This document shows, one piece after another, positions 23,089-34,273 of a stretch of DNA of 64,000 nucleotides (the first letter of the stretch is position 1; every line of letters starts with the position of its first letter). This DNA is from Batillaria attramentaria (taxonomy: Eukaryota; Mollusca; Gastropoda; Batillariidae). The stretch covers positions 263,501 through 327,500 of the forward strand of contig JACVVK020000218.1 in the NCBI GenBank assembly GCA_018292915.2. Direction: 5' to 3'. Position numbers and translations under genes: made by a program. Below the pieces are notes generated by a model. It ran no database searches, was not told where the DNA came from, and worked only from the letters and a program-made list of their open reading frames with translations.

Positions 23089-23412
23089 TTTTTTCACAAG
23101 GCCCTATTGGGGGTTGGCTTCTGTTTGTCTAGTTTCAACAGTGTCATGGCAAGGACACAGCCGACGTAACCACAACTATCTATCTACGTGTGGATTCAGA
23201 TTAATGGAAAAGTGAAAACTGACACCGACTTTCTCCCCAGGATATAATCAGCCCATAAGGGAAACGTATATTACAACTGCTGCTAAAAATGGACAAGAAC
23301 TGTGGAAAATAGAATTCAAAACAAATACATTCAGAATAAAAAAAAGAAGAGGGGAAAACTTTTGTTTCTCCATAAGAGATATCTGCTTCACATTTCTTTT
23401 TAATTTCTTGTA
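23089..23412. other. Unique intergenic DNA
   Basis: Nothing recognised. Confidence 0.4.
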
Positions 23413-23515
23413 AGTTAGGGTTAGGGTTAGGGGTTAGGGGTAGGGGTAGGGTTAGGGTTAGGATTAGGGTTAGGGGTTAGGGGTTAGGGTTAGGGTTAGG
23501 GTTAGGATTAGGGTT
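23413..23515 (+). repeat. Interstitial telomere-like repeat (TTAGGG)n
   Basis: About 100 bases of TTAGGG, TTAGGGG and TAGGGG units with occasional ATTAGGG, on the G-rich plus strand. This is the metazoan telomere unit in degenerate form and embedded in ordinary sequence on both sides. Confidence 0.93.
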
Positions 23516-24250
23516 TCTCGATGTGGCTGTGGTGGTGGACTGGCTTTAATAACAAAAGTTTTTTTCTCTCTTAGACGGCCTTCACTTCCATGCACTGCTC
23601 GATATTCAAACTCCTGTGGTGTATTTCACACAGCATTGTCAACAAGTTTCTGCACTACGTATCTTTACTGAGGTGCAGTTGGTTAAACACTCAGCGACTC
23701 ACAGCACCGTAAAACCGATTACACGTCGAAGTCAAGATATCAATCTATATCTTAACGTTATTACCAACTTAATTGGCCATGACACGCGGGCGTAATATTG
23801 TGCGTGAACAAACGTTAATGTCCCGTCCCACTCCAACAAGTCTTGCTGGACATAATGTGTGATTTCAGCCTGGCCGACCCGTAAAAATAGCAAACAAAAT
23901 ATGAGGGGCGCAGCTGTTTCATGTAGGTTATGATAACACACAGTGTTTAAGTCTGTTTGTGAGTCGTGCATTATTGGGCCGTTTATCACTGGTCAACGGC
24001 CTATCAGGGATCTGGATTAATTAAGGGGCTTACTGCTATCTGATAGTCCTGCAACATTTACAGCTGTGAAAATACTTAACATTTGCATAACAGTCCTTTC
24101 TCAATCTGCATGGATCTTTATTGCTCAGGCTCAAAATTCGTGCTATACATACAATAATTTAGGAACCTATTTTTGCAAATGAGGGCGATGTATTCAGGTC
24201 TTACGCTTCTAAATGTTGAAATCAACGAGAAAAGAATAAGAAGTTGTCGT
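23516..24250. other. Unique intergenic DNA
   Basis: No gene or element recognised. Confidence 0.4.
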
Positions 24251-24394
24251 CCCTAGTCCATTTTAAACTCCTTGTAAACCGCTCACACCCACGACTGTCC
24301 CTCGTCAGTTTTAAACTCCTTGTAAACCGCTCACACCCACGACTGTCCCTCGTCAGTTTTAAACTCCTTGTAAACCGCTCACACCCACGACTGT
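24251..24394. repeat. 48-bp tandem repeat, 3 copies
   Basis: Unit CCCTCGTCAGTTTTAAACTC then CTTGTAAACCGCTCACACCCACGACTGT. Confidence 0.95.
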
Positions 24395-24623
24395 CCTTCA
24401 ATAGTCAACGTCTTTCTTTCCGGCACCTTCTCAAATGACAAAATAAAATAGCCATTAAAATAACACATGAACGTGGAACATACTATCTCAAATGTCTGTG
24501 TTGTCCGGATTGATTCATTCGTTATCAACAGGCAAGACAGACGGCAAAACAATACCTCCACTTGCCTGAAACCACCACGTCACGATATACACTCCCATCT
24601 TGTTATGTGTTCAATTATATCCC

Positions 24624-24626
<3 letters not shown>

Positions 24627-24676
<50 letters not shown>
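24627..24676. repeat. (GA)n microsatellite
   Basis: About 25 GA units. Confidence 0.97.
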
Positions 24677-24677
<1 letters not shown>

Positions 24678-25169
24678 AATCACCGATTAATGTCTCGCTA
24701 ACATCGTCCAGTCCACCGCTCGTCAGGTAATGAGTCGGTGAACATATTAATGTTTCATGTCATCAGAAGACAAGAGACAGTTTGCTGCGGCCGTCCTCGT
24801 GTTGTATTTACAAGTGTCATATTTACATTGTTTGATCAATATGTTGCGTACATTAAATCGATACAATGATAATTATGTCCCGTGCATTATATACAAGGTA
24901 GGTTTGTATTGGTCCACACAGTCCGCCAGTAAACAAGACCATTAATATTACGCTACATCGGAAATGTTATCATATGGCTAAGACTGATTGTAGTAAATGT
25001 GTGAGTGGGTTGCTGGTATGTTTTACACCATTACTTCCGACTAGAAGAAAGGACGAGATGTGACGGACGGATGTCTATCAACCTTCTTATTAGTGTTTCA
25101 AGTTACTGTACGAGAACACGAACCACAAGAATATCCCAGCAATGGGATGAATAACGTGATCTTAGTTTT
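24677..25169. other. Unique intergenic DNA
   Basis: Nothing recognised. Confidence 0.4.
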
Positions 25170-25315
25170 ATATTGTATTTATCTTCATATTATATTTATC
25201 TTCATGTTATATTTATCTTCATATTACATTATATTTATCTTCATATTTTATGTATCTTCATATTATATTTATCTTCATATTATATGTATCTTCATATTAT
25301 ATTTATCTGTATCTT
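25170..25315. repeat. About 18-bp AT-rich imperfect tandem repeat
   Basis: Repeats of ATTTATCTTCATATTAT with several indels. Confidence 0.88.
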
Positions 25316-25644
25316 TGACATGGGCGGCACTGACCGTAGGGTTGCTTTTGTTTGACTTGCTTTCACGCTGGTTATGTTGAGGTGTAGGTCAGGGAATCAC
25401 CTGTCATATCAATAAAACACAAATACCCAAGTTTACCTGGACCTGATCCACCTGTCGTATGTTGTTGGCACTCGGCAGGTGGTCCAGGAGATACAGGAAA
25501 GATAGTCGGTGTAGATACAGAATCACCGGTAAGTAAACACATCTTCAGCAAGTCGCGTCCAGCCGATAACAAGCAGCAATGTGAGGACAGAATGCCAACA
25601 GAATGACTGTAGGCAAGTGGGAGTTTGAAGTTTGAAATTTGAAA

Positions 25645-26470
25645 AATTAGTTAGTTACTTAATTAGTTAGTTAGTTACTTAATTAGTTAGTTAGTTACTT
25701 AATTAGTTAGGGCTTAATGCCGCGCAAGCAACGAAGACTATTTCGCGGCTAAGCAAAGTCTTCCTCTACCAGCTCGTTAAAAACACAAAAGACTATTCCG
25801 TAAAACAAGATGTAAACATATATTAAAAATCTGTCTGGTTTAAATGAAATATAACACACACGACTCTGGAACTAAACATGAAGAGGTCCATGAAAGTCTG
25901 CATAGTTCAGAAGTCTTATCTTAGAAAATAAATTGACCTCTTTCAACAAATTGAAGATGGTGTCAGGAGGGACGTCCCTGAACAACACCTTCAATGATTA
26001 ACAGCAAACGGCTCATCACATGGGACACACGGGGGATCAGTCTTCCCCTTGCAGCAGATGGGAATGCGTGATGTGCCGGGTGTGCCCAGTGGGGAGCCGA
26101 CTAAGAATGGCCGATTAGGTCGGCAGTGAGGAACACTATCACAAATGTTTGGCCGGTAGTAAAACTCTGTAAAGTTTGTTGTCCCGGAGGGCAGCCCATT
26201 GGGTCTGCCACTCCTTTTAAACAAACTAAATGTTTAAAGTCACCACAGGCCGTGCGCTCATCCTCCACAGGGCCGTCGCGGGCAGCGTTCCGGGGCAGCC
26301 CGGTCAGTGCACCTGTTTCCTCGGATGCCAACATGACCCGGGATCCATATCAAAACTCTGTGTCCCTGTTGTCGGCAATCAAGGCTGCATGCAGTTCAGT
26401 CATGAATCAGCACCAGGAGGGGGTCATCCAATCTTATGCCATGCACAGCCCGGCATGCGGACAAGGAGTC
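25645..26470 (-). mobile_element. Decayed RNase-H LINE 3' end, minus strand
   Basis: On the minus strand, an RNase-H domain and the ORF2 C-terminus (about 26460-25880) are followed by a 3' UTR. The end is GCGCGGCATTAAGCCCTAAC followed by AACTAACTAACT-type repeats (25708-25647), which is the LINE's own tail microsatellite. RNase H plus the GHT..THS.LL and C..C...AVNH landmarks point to an I-like group of non-LTR retrotransposons. The coding is broken by several frameshifts, so no ORF reveals it. The 5' limit near 26470 is estimated. Confidence 0.8.
25880..26460 (-). pseudogene. LINE RNase H plus ORF2 C-terminus remnant
   Basis: Reading minus-strand frames piecewise, I find these in order. First is VLIWIPGHVGIRGNR followed by CTDRAA (about 26355-26290), the C-terminal RNase-H signature W.PGH.G..GN..AD..A. 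Next is NAARDGPVEDE...DFKHLV (about 26290-26220, another frame). Then TGHTRHITHSHLLQGE (about 26090-26040) and PPCVPCDEPFAVNH (about 26035-25990, a third frame). The end is DVPPDTIFNLLKEVNLFSKI (about 25975-25917). This order matches the C-terminal half of RNase-H-bearing LINE ORF2 proteins. At least three frameshifts separate the pieces, so it is non-functional. Confidence 0.8.
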
Positions 26471-26573
26471 TGAAAGGAAAAAAAAATTGGACCGGACTCC
26501 GGCTATAGACTGGTACACGTGACCAAGTGCCAGTAAAATGGCTCACAGTTACATACGAAGAGGAGTAACAGTG

Positions 26574-27305
26574 CACAATTCCTGTTACTGACGTTTTTCG
26601 TTACTGACATCAGCATACGTTAATGAAGCTAGTACACGTTTCTGTCAGTACCACTCGTATACATTCCTGCTCCTGACACTAGCGCAAGTTTTTTTCAGTG
26701 TGACACCAGCACACGTTCCTGTTACTGACACCAGCACACGTTCCTGTTACTGACACCAGCATACGTTCCTGTTACTGACACAACACACGTTCCTGTTACT
26801 GACACCAGCATACGTTCCTGTTACTGACACCAGCATACGTTCCTGTTACTGACACCAGCATACGTTCCTGTTACTGACACCAGCACACGTTCCTGTTACT
26901 GACACCAGCACACGTTCCTGTTACTGACACCAACACACGTTCCTGTTACTGACACCAACACACGTTCCTCTTACTGACACTGGTAACAAATTCTTGTCAC
27001 CGTTCTTGTCTCCAACACACGTTCTTGTTACTGACACCAACACACGTTCGTGTTACTGACACAACACACGTTCCTGTTACTGACACCAACACACGTTCCT
27101 GTTACTGACACCAACACACGTTCCTGTTACTGACACAACACACGTTCCTGTTACTGACACCAACACACGTTCCTGTTACTGACACCAACACACGTTCTTG
27201 TTACTGACACCAACACACGTCCCTGTTACTGACGCCAACACACGTTCCTGTTACTGACACCAACACACGTTCCTCTTACTGACACTGGTACAAATTCTTG
27301 TCACC
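26574..27305. repeat. 25-bp minisatellite, about 27 copies
   Basis: Unit ACACCAGCACACGTTCCTGT then TACTG. The left edge is diverged. A distinctive edge sequence (CCTCTTACTGACACTGGTA then CAAATTCTTGTCACCG) occurs twice, at 26967 and 27272. A block of about 305 bp including the array edge has therefore been duplicated. Confidence 0.94.
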
Positions 27306-27839
27306 GATATTAGTGGCGATGCAGCCATTATAAATCACGCGACTCCTTCTTTAGACCGCTGGGATAGATCGGTGAAGTGGTCCAAACGTCAGTTAAACTA
27401 CATGTCTTTGAAATCATATCCCAATCAGAATGCCCACGACGGTTCAGTTGTTTGTGTGTAATCGTGCACACCAAGCATCGCACACCATGTACACTCCGTC
27501 ACACAGACAATAACTGTGCACTTCCCACTCACGGATCACATTACTGTGAAAGCTTTCTGCAAACAGTGGCATTTCTTATCAGCCATTATTCTGTAACCTA
27601 CCCAGCCGACAAACAGTGTGCATGACCGATTTATTTCGATATGTGATGCGATAGTAGCAGCAGCAGCACTCAAACCGCTACCGGCTGATAAAAGAGCAGC
27701 TATTATGTTGCCAACATTGTGAAATGCGATTCATGGATCATACTTCCTGATGCATGCACTTATCAGTGACACTAACACTACATTGCCAGCACGCAAATAC
27801 CACACGCCATGACGGGCAGTGAGGGTTGTGGGGAAAAAA
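27306..27839. other. Unique intergenic DNA
   Basis: Nothing recognised. Confidence 0.4.
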
Positions 27840-27891
27840 AGGAACCAACCAACCAACAAGCCAACCAGCCTGCCAACCAACCAACCAAACA
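27840..27891. repeat. (AACC)n imperfect microsatellite
   Basis: CCAACCAACC-type repeat with GCC interruptions. Confidence 0.85.
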
Positions 27892-28261
27892 CAATGTACA
27901 GAAACAGAGATGTCCTGAAAAGAAGGGAAAATATCACTTACGTATTGACAACTTCGTCAGCAAAGGAAATTTGCTCCATTTAGACAATGCGACCTTTTGT
28001 TGTTTTTTTAAAGCCTGTAAGTATAACTTCGCGGACTCTAGTAGTGAAGAAATGAGGCGTTTATGGCAGCTGTCTTACTTTACTAAACAGGTAGCCACTC
28101 TACACTCAGTCTGTAAATAGAACAGGTATACCCGGCTTGCTGCTCTTAGCCGACCGGTACAGGCATCTGATGCTATCACGTGACTTATCTACCAGTTCTG
28201 GTTGAGCACTGATCAGTTTCACGAGTTCAGAAAACGCTTTTTGCTACCTCGGTGTCATGTG

Positions 28262-28478
28262 ACTAGGGCTTTACACAAACACGTGATGAAACAAACAAGC
28301 ACGTGACTCGATGAAGCAAGCACACAAAGACGTGATGAAGCAAGCAAACAAGACGTGATGAAGCAAACAGAGACATGATGAAGCAAGCAAACACGTGACG
28401 AAAGCAAAAACGCGATGAAGCAAACAAACACGTGATGAAGCAAGCAAACAAAGATGTGATGAAGCAAGCAAACACAAA
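28262..28478. repeat. About 20-26-bp degenerate repeat with E-box words
   Basis: Units of the form AAGCAAGCAAACACGTGATG, irregular in length, about 9-10 copies. Several contain CACGTG, others have decayed to GACGTG or ACATG. Confidence 0.85.
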
Positions 28479-29200
28479 CTGCTCGACATGTTTTTCAGAA
28501 AGCAGATGCCAGAGAGAGAAATCTGAATATTTTTAAAACTAAATTCAACTCCATATTAACCTAACCGGAACTAATATTAGTTCAGGCGCCTTTTCTGTGA
28601 CAGGCATGTGGTCACAGCGTGTTTCCTCTGCATGGAACGCCTAGATTTATATACCCCCCCCCCCCCGCTTCCTTTCACAGGCACTGACTCAGTAACACCT
28701 TACGAGGGTAATAAAGATAGAAAGTGCCACTTCATCGTATGCAAGAGCTTAATAAAATCCCCGGACGTCGCCGGCACAATCCGAAACATGACTCTTATCA
28801 CTCGACACGTGACTGTTAATACCGGCTGCAACCAATACTTGTCGTACACGCCTGAACGACTCTACCTTCTCTTGTCGTACACGCCTGAACGACTCTACCT
28901 TCTCTTTTAATACCCTTGATCATTGTGCCACAGCTGCCATGAATCAGGGTGTAATATTCAGTAATATACACACTCGCTCAGTCACGGGAGAACTCGTGAG
29001 GAATAATAATGTCTCTTTGAGTTCGCTCATCCAGTCAGGGGCGGAAGACGTGGAGCAACAGTCTATTGTGATTTTCCTGCTCGCTCAGCCTCGTGACTGG
29101 TAACAATAGGGAATGGGGTTTGAAACTCATTCCTAGGCCAAGAAACAAACACGCTTCCGAGTCCTTGGCCCACCGGACGTTTTTCGCGAAGGTTTAAAAA
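28479..29200. other. Mostly unique DNA with one 33-bp duplication
   Basis: CTTGTCGTACACGCCTGAAC plus GACTCTACCTTCT is repeated in tandem at about 28839-28904. No gene. Confidence 0.5.
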
Positions 29201-29233
29201 ACAACAAACAAACAAACAAACAAACAAACAAAC
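29201..29233. repeat. (AAAC)n microsatellite
   Basis: Seven to eight AAAC units. It may be the tail of a degenerate SINE lying at about 29030-29200, where GGGTTTGAAACTCATTCC resembles a B box. Confidence 0.8.
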
Positions 29234-30999
29234 AGCGACAAAAACTAAACAACAACGACGAAGAAGCTGTCATTTCTATGGACATCACGTTCCTGTCGTG
29301 ACCTGTCCTCAATGCATTTTAACAGTTTTAGTTCTATATTATGTTTAAAACTATGAGGTATGATGTCTGGTGCACTGGAATGTATTTCGTCAGGTGATAA
29401 GTGGTGTGGAGGTATACAAGTGTAGAGTGTATGACTATGGCTGAGTGTGTGTGCGCATGTGATGTGTGGATGTGCAGAGGAGTGTGTAAAGCATGATTGA
29501 TTTCATATGGAGATTTACAAAATCTCCATGTAAACTGTAGTAGTATTATGTTTTTGAATTACAGTTCTGTTTTAAATAATGAACAACAACAACAACAACA
29601 ACAGTATGTGACTTCAAGAGTAGCACTATAAGAAAGAAAGAAACTTACCACGTTAATGCCAGCATGATTACCCTAATGTCTGAAAATTGCTATCGGAAAT
29701 AGAACATTTTTGGTGGCCTTTTCGGTTCTCCGTGGTGCAGAAACATAGCATCGCCTGGTCACGCATTCCGTGTGCAATGTGGAACAGGACTGACAACGCG
29801 GTATGAATAGTGCCAAACATCAGTCTCACAAACACACAAAACCACACACGCATTACTGAGTAATTTTGCATAGATTACGGATATGTTCGGTATTTAATGA
29901 TTAACCATTTATATGCGACTGGGAACACAAAACAGTCATGAGGTAATTAATTGAATCTTCGCCGCGTTGCCATCTTATCTGTGCTACGCTAGTTCCAGTT
30001 TCACAAATAATGAGAACATGGAGCACAGCTGGGGCGAGTAATGAAAAGTTTCATATGAAAATGACTCACTCTGCAAATCTTGCAAATATCACATTGTAGA
30101 AATCCACATTTCAGTGGGACTGACTGTATTAGTATTTACATGATGCATACACTCTTGCGCTGAACGAATCAAATAACTGAAGTTGTAAATCACAGTCGCC
30201 ATGGCTCACAGTCAACATCAAGCAGGCCGGCATTAGCTCTGGTCTTCATTGACGTATAGGTTTAATGATCATCAAACAAGGCCATAAATCAAGATAGATC
30301 TGAATTGCTCGGACTATCGAGTGGATCAGGGACAACCAACATTTATTTTTCACCGTGTTTTGCGCAGTTCTTACCTGTAGCCAGCAGTCAACCAAATCCC
30401 AATTTCACAGAAGTCATTAATTTTTGTCTCGAAAATCGAGAAATCAGATCCCGGCTGTTTCAGGCTATACTTTATTAACAGACATCTATATTGATATATT
30501 CCTATAATAAAGAATACGTGTAAGTAAGGTAGAGTATTTCTATCATATCAATTGAATGTTGCTACATCAGGCGTAAGGCACAAGCAACAAGAACACAAGC
30601 ACCAACGACAAAGAAAAGAATATGATTATGCCGGTACCAAATATTTCTGATTTCCCCAGCTGAACGTGACACCAACCACAGTACGCCAAAAAATAATGAT
30701 AACAAACAATTTGTTAGGAATAGCATACAACACAGTCATGTTAATGAGTACCATGTTGATTATTTGGCCGCTGACTCGACTTAATTGAACGTGTAACTAA
30801 TTTCGTTGTTCTGCAGACTTTGCCGTACGTTAATTAAGTGAGCAGTGATGAACGTTCGTACTCTGTGTGACGGGGCGACACCCTCTAGATGTAATCGTTG
30901 TCAGGTTTAAATCTAATCAATGGAGCATCGATGCATCACGTAGTATAGTCTCTACACTTGGCTTCTAATAATACAAACAGCTGGTCAAATAGCACAAAA
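29234..30999. other. Longest low-repeat intergenic stretch
   Basis: Contains a short perfect hairpin (29507-29529) and an AAC repeat (about 29581-29602). No ORF with recognisable content, no RNA gene recognised. Confidence 0.45.
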
Positions 31000-31405
31000 G
31001 CACAAGGCCTTCAAATGCCTGTACATTCCCAATTAGCCTCAGGCAGCATAGTCACCCCTAAACACGCTTCAGTCTAGAAACAAAACGTACCATGCACAGA
31101 CCATTTAAAGAGCACGCATCTGACAAGAGTTTTAAAAATATTGAATGTCTCTTTTCCGCTCAGGCCTTACTGGAGTAATGCTAGTCTACTTTCTGTTTAG
31201 GCCAGAAAGCCACTTCGCCCAAATCCAATGACGTCACCTTTGCCTCTCTTCTGTGCGAAAAGTCCCAGCTTCACTGGCAGCTTGCCTCCTCTTGTTAACC
31301 CCTGGAATACACCTTGAACTACCACATACAGATATTACGGAAATCACGTGATATAACAAAAACCAACACTATAAACTAGCACACTCACCAAACAGGGCAC
31401 TTCAC
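31000..31405 (+). repeat. Dispersed repeat family X, copy A
   Basis: Aligns by eye along roughly 330-400 bp with 55873-56275. Shared exact blocks include the 26 bases from CCTCAGGCAGCATAGTCACC, CCATGCACAGACCATT, TTTCCGCTCAGG and TACTTTCTGTTTAGGCCAG. Overall similarity is clearly well above chance, with small indels throughout. No protein domain, terminal repeat or tRNA head is evident, so its class is unknown. Strand is assigned arbitrarily; both copies have the same orientation. Confidence 0.8.
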
Positions 31406-31970
31406 ACAAACACCGAACTCGACCCCACGTGACCCGACGTTCAGTTTGTGTCCTTACGCCTGAACACACGCACGGGGCCCGGAACAGTTCCACTCATTGC
31501 TTCTGGCGTTCTGCACATTCTCATGGAGCAGCGCGGTGCCACGCCACAAGACAGAAACTTTGGTGGTCTGCAGACGTTTGGTTGTACGCCAAAAACACCG
31601 CTCGACACGGTTGATGGCGGGATTATGGATGAGAAAACACGTCGGCTGGAGGGTTAGAGACAAATCCGTGAGATGAAGCGGCCCACATGCCGTACCGAGG
31701 TGCCCTGAACAGGCGTCCGGTAAATTGGGAAGGGAGATAATCCTTGTGGTCTGGTCCCCTAGTTTCGGGTAAAACGTTTTGATCCATGTACACCCACACA
31801 ACCCCCGCCCCCCCCCACACACACACACACACAATTTTCCGGTCTTCCTGGTGTAAAGACAAACGGCCTGATTGTGATGTGATGCCCTTACTGTACTGAC
31901 ATTGGCAGGACGAACATGCGGCTAAAACTACATACACTGACATACTGTGAAACATTCCACAAGCAACACT
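31406..31970. other. Unique DNA with weak integrase-like motif
   Basis: A minus frame reads HNPAINRVER at about 31628-31599, similar to the C-terminal end of LTR-retrotransposon integrase cores. No other domain evidence. A C/CA run lies at 31802-31832. Confidence 0.25.
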
Positions 31971-32025
31971 GTTCTGTTCTGTTCTGTTCTGCGTTGCGTT
32001 GCGTTGCGTTGCGTTGCGTTGCGTC
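31971..32025. repeat. Composite pentanucleotide (GTTCT)n(GTTGC)n
   Basis: Four units of GTTCT merge into six units of GTTGC. Confidence 0.92.
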
Positions 32026-32138
32026 AGTGCTCGACAAGAAAACCCACTTCGGTACCATTCCATATGCATGTACCGTAAAGGTCTGCAATCTCAGCAAAAC
32101 GCCGCAAACATTGCGTTTTTTTTTAAACTGCGACTTCT

Positions 32139-32419
32139 TCGACTGTGCATAATCCAGGCAACTCTGTCACAGTTGCGGAGTTTTCAGCCCTTATAAAACC
32201 AGTGCACGAGTTTGCCGTGACATTATTTGGCTTTTGGTCAGTAAGCGAGACACATCGCTACAGCATCTAGCGGATGTTGAGTGCTGTACAATCTTTCTCG
32301 CTCAGTGTCAAAGCGCAAACTGAGCTGTGAAATCAAGCTGCCCTTGACTTTTATTGGGGTTTCAGAGACGCTGAAAACACTGCAACTGTGACAGAGTTAA
32401 CTGTGGTTGCACGGTCGAC
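32139..32419. mobile_element. Fold-back / MITE-like element
   Basis: Imperfect inverted arms of about 49 bases: 32139-32187 (starts TCGACTGTGCA, contains AACTCTGTCACAGTTGC and GTTTTCAG) and 32371-32419 (reverse complement of the same words). The loop contains a second, weaker pairing between GTCAGTAAGCGAGA and TCTCGCTCAGTG. No coding capacity. It resembles a non-autonomous hairpin transposon, but no target-site duplication was visible. Confidence 0.55.
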
Positions 32420-33486
32420 TCTGTAGTTTTCACACTTTGGAAAGCTTTTGGTTGGGAGCTTAGATCTTTAATGTTATTTACCGCCGTTTGTTCGTCGTTA
32501 CATTGGTTTTCTACATGTAAATGGGGATGGCGGGGGGGGGGGGGGTGGGGTGGTGGTGGTGGTAGTGGTGGCTGTACTGTGTGCGCGTGGGGTACGTGGG
32601 GGGGGGGGGAGGGGTACCGACACAGATGAAAAGAGTCCATACACATGTTGAATGGATTGGAACTGACGACCCTGTAGTTTCAAGGCAATTAGCGTCGACT
32701 CCAAGCGCCGAACTAACCGTTTCTTAGTGCGTTCTTTTGTAACACAAACCTTGGGTTGAAAGGAGAGGAAAAATAAAACCTCTTCCAATTCAAGCTCGTT
32801 AGCTGTGCCTTCTTTATGATGCACAAATTTTCCTGTTATGTTTTATCTTTTCGGTAAGTCCACAAATCTAAAAAAAAAAAAAGGAAAAAAAAAAGAGAAA
32901 AAAAAGAGAAGGAACAACTGGCGATTGGCCAAACCACTCACAGAACAAGGGCCATTCCTCGCACTCTTGTGGAAAGCTTCACGAAGTATTTTTGTGTAAT
33001 GTCACCATCCTCTAATGGTGCGTTAATCTCGGCAAATTTCGGGAGGTGTCGGTGAGAGAGCCACACATCAGGTGTCGGGGAGATCGGGTGGAGAGTGCAG
33101 AGTATAATGCGCGTCCTGTAATTGAGGGTGTACAGTTTCGTTCGCTGGCAATCGAAATTAATAGACGATGGGGTTTACACCGAGTCTCGTCTGAATCGTC
33201 AAAATCTGGCCACGATCATTTTCCCAGATTTGTTGTGAAATTCCTCGTCAAAGCCGCTCGACTCGACAAAATATGTACAGCGCCTCAGTATGCGGCCTCC
33301 TCCCCAGGCCTACACCAAGACAGACAGAAGACTGGAGTCTAGTCTATACAGAAGAAGCTGGCGTCACAAGAGTACAACCCGTGAATAATACACAAGGCCG
33401 CGGACAGTAACAGAGATGTAACGAGAACGCAGCACGCCCGATGTGCACAGTGCAACACATTCCGCACGGATTCTCTCGGTCAGTTC
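32420..33486. other. Low-complexity then unique DNA
   Basis: G-rich and GGT-rich tract at about 32531-32618, A-rich tract at about 32870-32911; otherwise nothing recognised. Confidence 0.45.
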
Positions 33487-34273
33487 GAGCCTTGGTACAC
33501 TGTGGAGCCTTGGTACACTGACTGGAGCCTTGGTACACTGACTGGAGCCTTGGTACACTGTGGAGCCTTGGTACACTGACTGGAGCCTTGGTACACTGTG
33601 GAGCCTTGGTACACTGTGGAGCCTTGGTACACTGACTGGAGCCTTGGTACACTGACTGGAGCCTTGGTACACCGAGTGGAGTCTTGGTACACTGACTGGA
33701 GCCTTGGTACACCGAGTGGAGTCTTGGTACACTGACTGGAGCCTTGGTACACTGACCGGAGCCTTGGTACACCGAGTGGAGTCTTGGTACACTGACTGGA
33801 GCCTTGGTACACTGACCGGAGCCTTGGTACACTGACCGGAGCCTTGGTACACTGACCGGAGCCTTGGTACACTGACTGGAGCCTTGGTACACTGACCGGA
33901 GCCTTGGTACACCGAGTGGAGTCTTGGTACACTGACTGGAGCCTTGGTACACTGACCGGAGTCTTGGTACACTGACTGGAGCCTTGGTACACTGACCGGA
34001 GCCTTGGTACACCGAGTGGAGTCTTGGTACACTGACCGGAGCCTTGGTACACCGAGTGGAGTCTTGGTACACTGACTGGAGCCTTGGTACACTGACTGGA
34101 GTCTTGGTACACTGACTGGAGTCTTGGTACACTGACTGGAGTCTTGGTACACTGACTGGAGCCTTGGTACACTGACTGGAGTCTTGGTACACTGACTGAA
34201 GCCTTGGTACACTGACTGGAGCCTTGGTACACTGACTGGAGCCTTGGTACACTGACTGGAGCCTTGGTACACT
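33487..34273. repeat. 20-bp minisatellite, about 40 copies
   Basis: Unit GAGCCTTGGTACACTGACTG, with shorter 17/18-base units at the left end. Variants GCC/GTC, ACTGAC/ACCGAG and CTGG/CCGG are combined non-randomly: ACCGAGTGGA is always followed by GTCTTGG. All three minus frames are open for about 300 aa because the unit lacks stops; these are artefacts. Confidence 0.97.
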
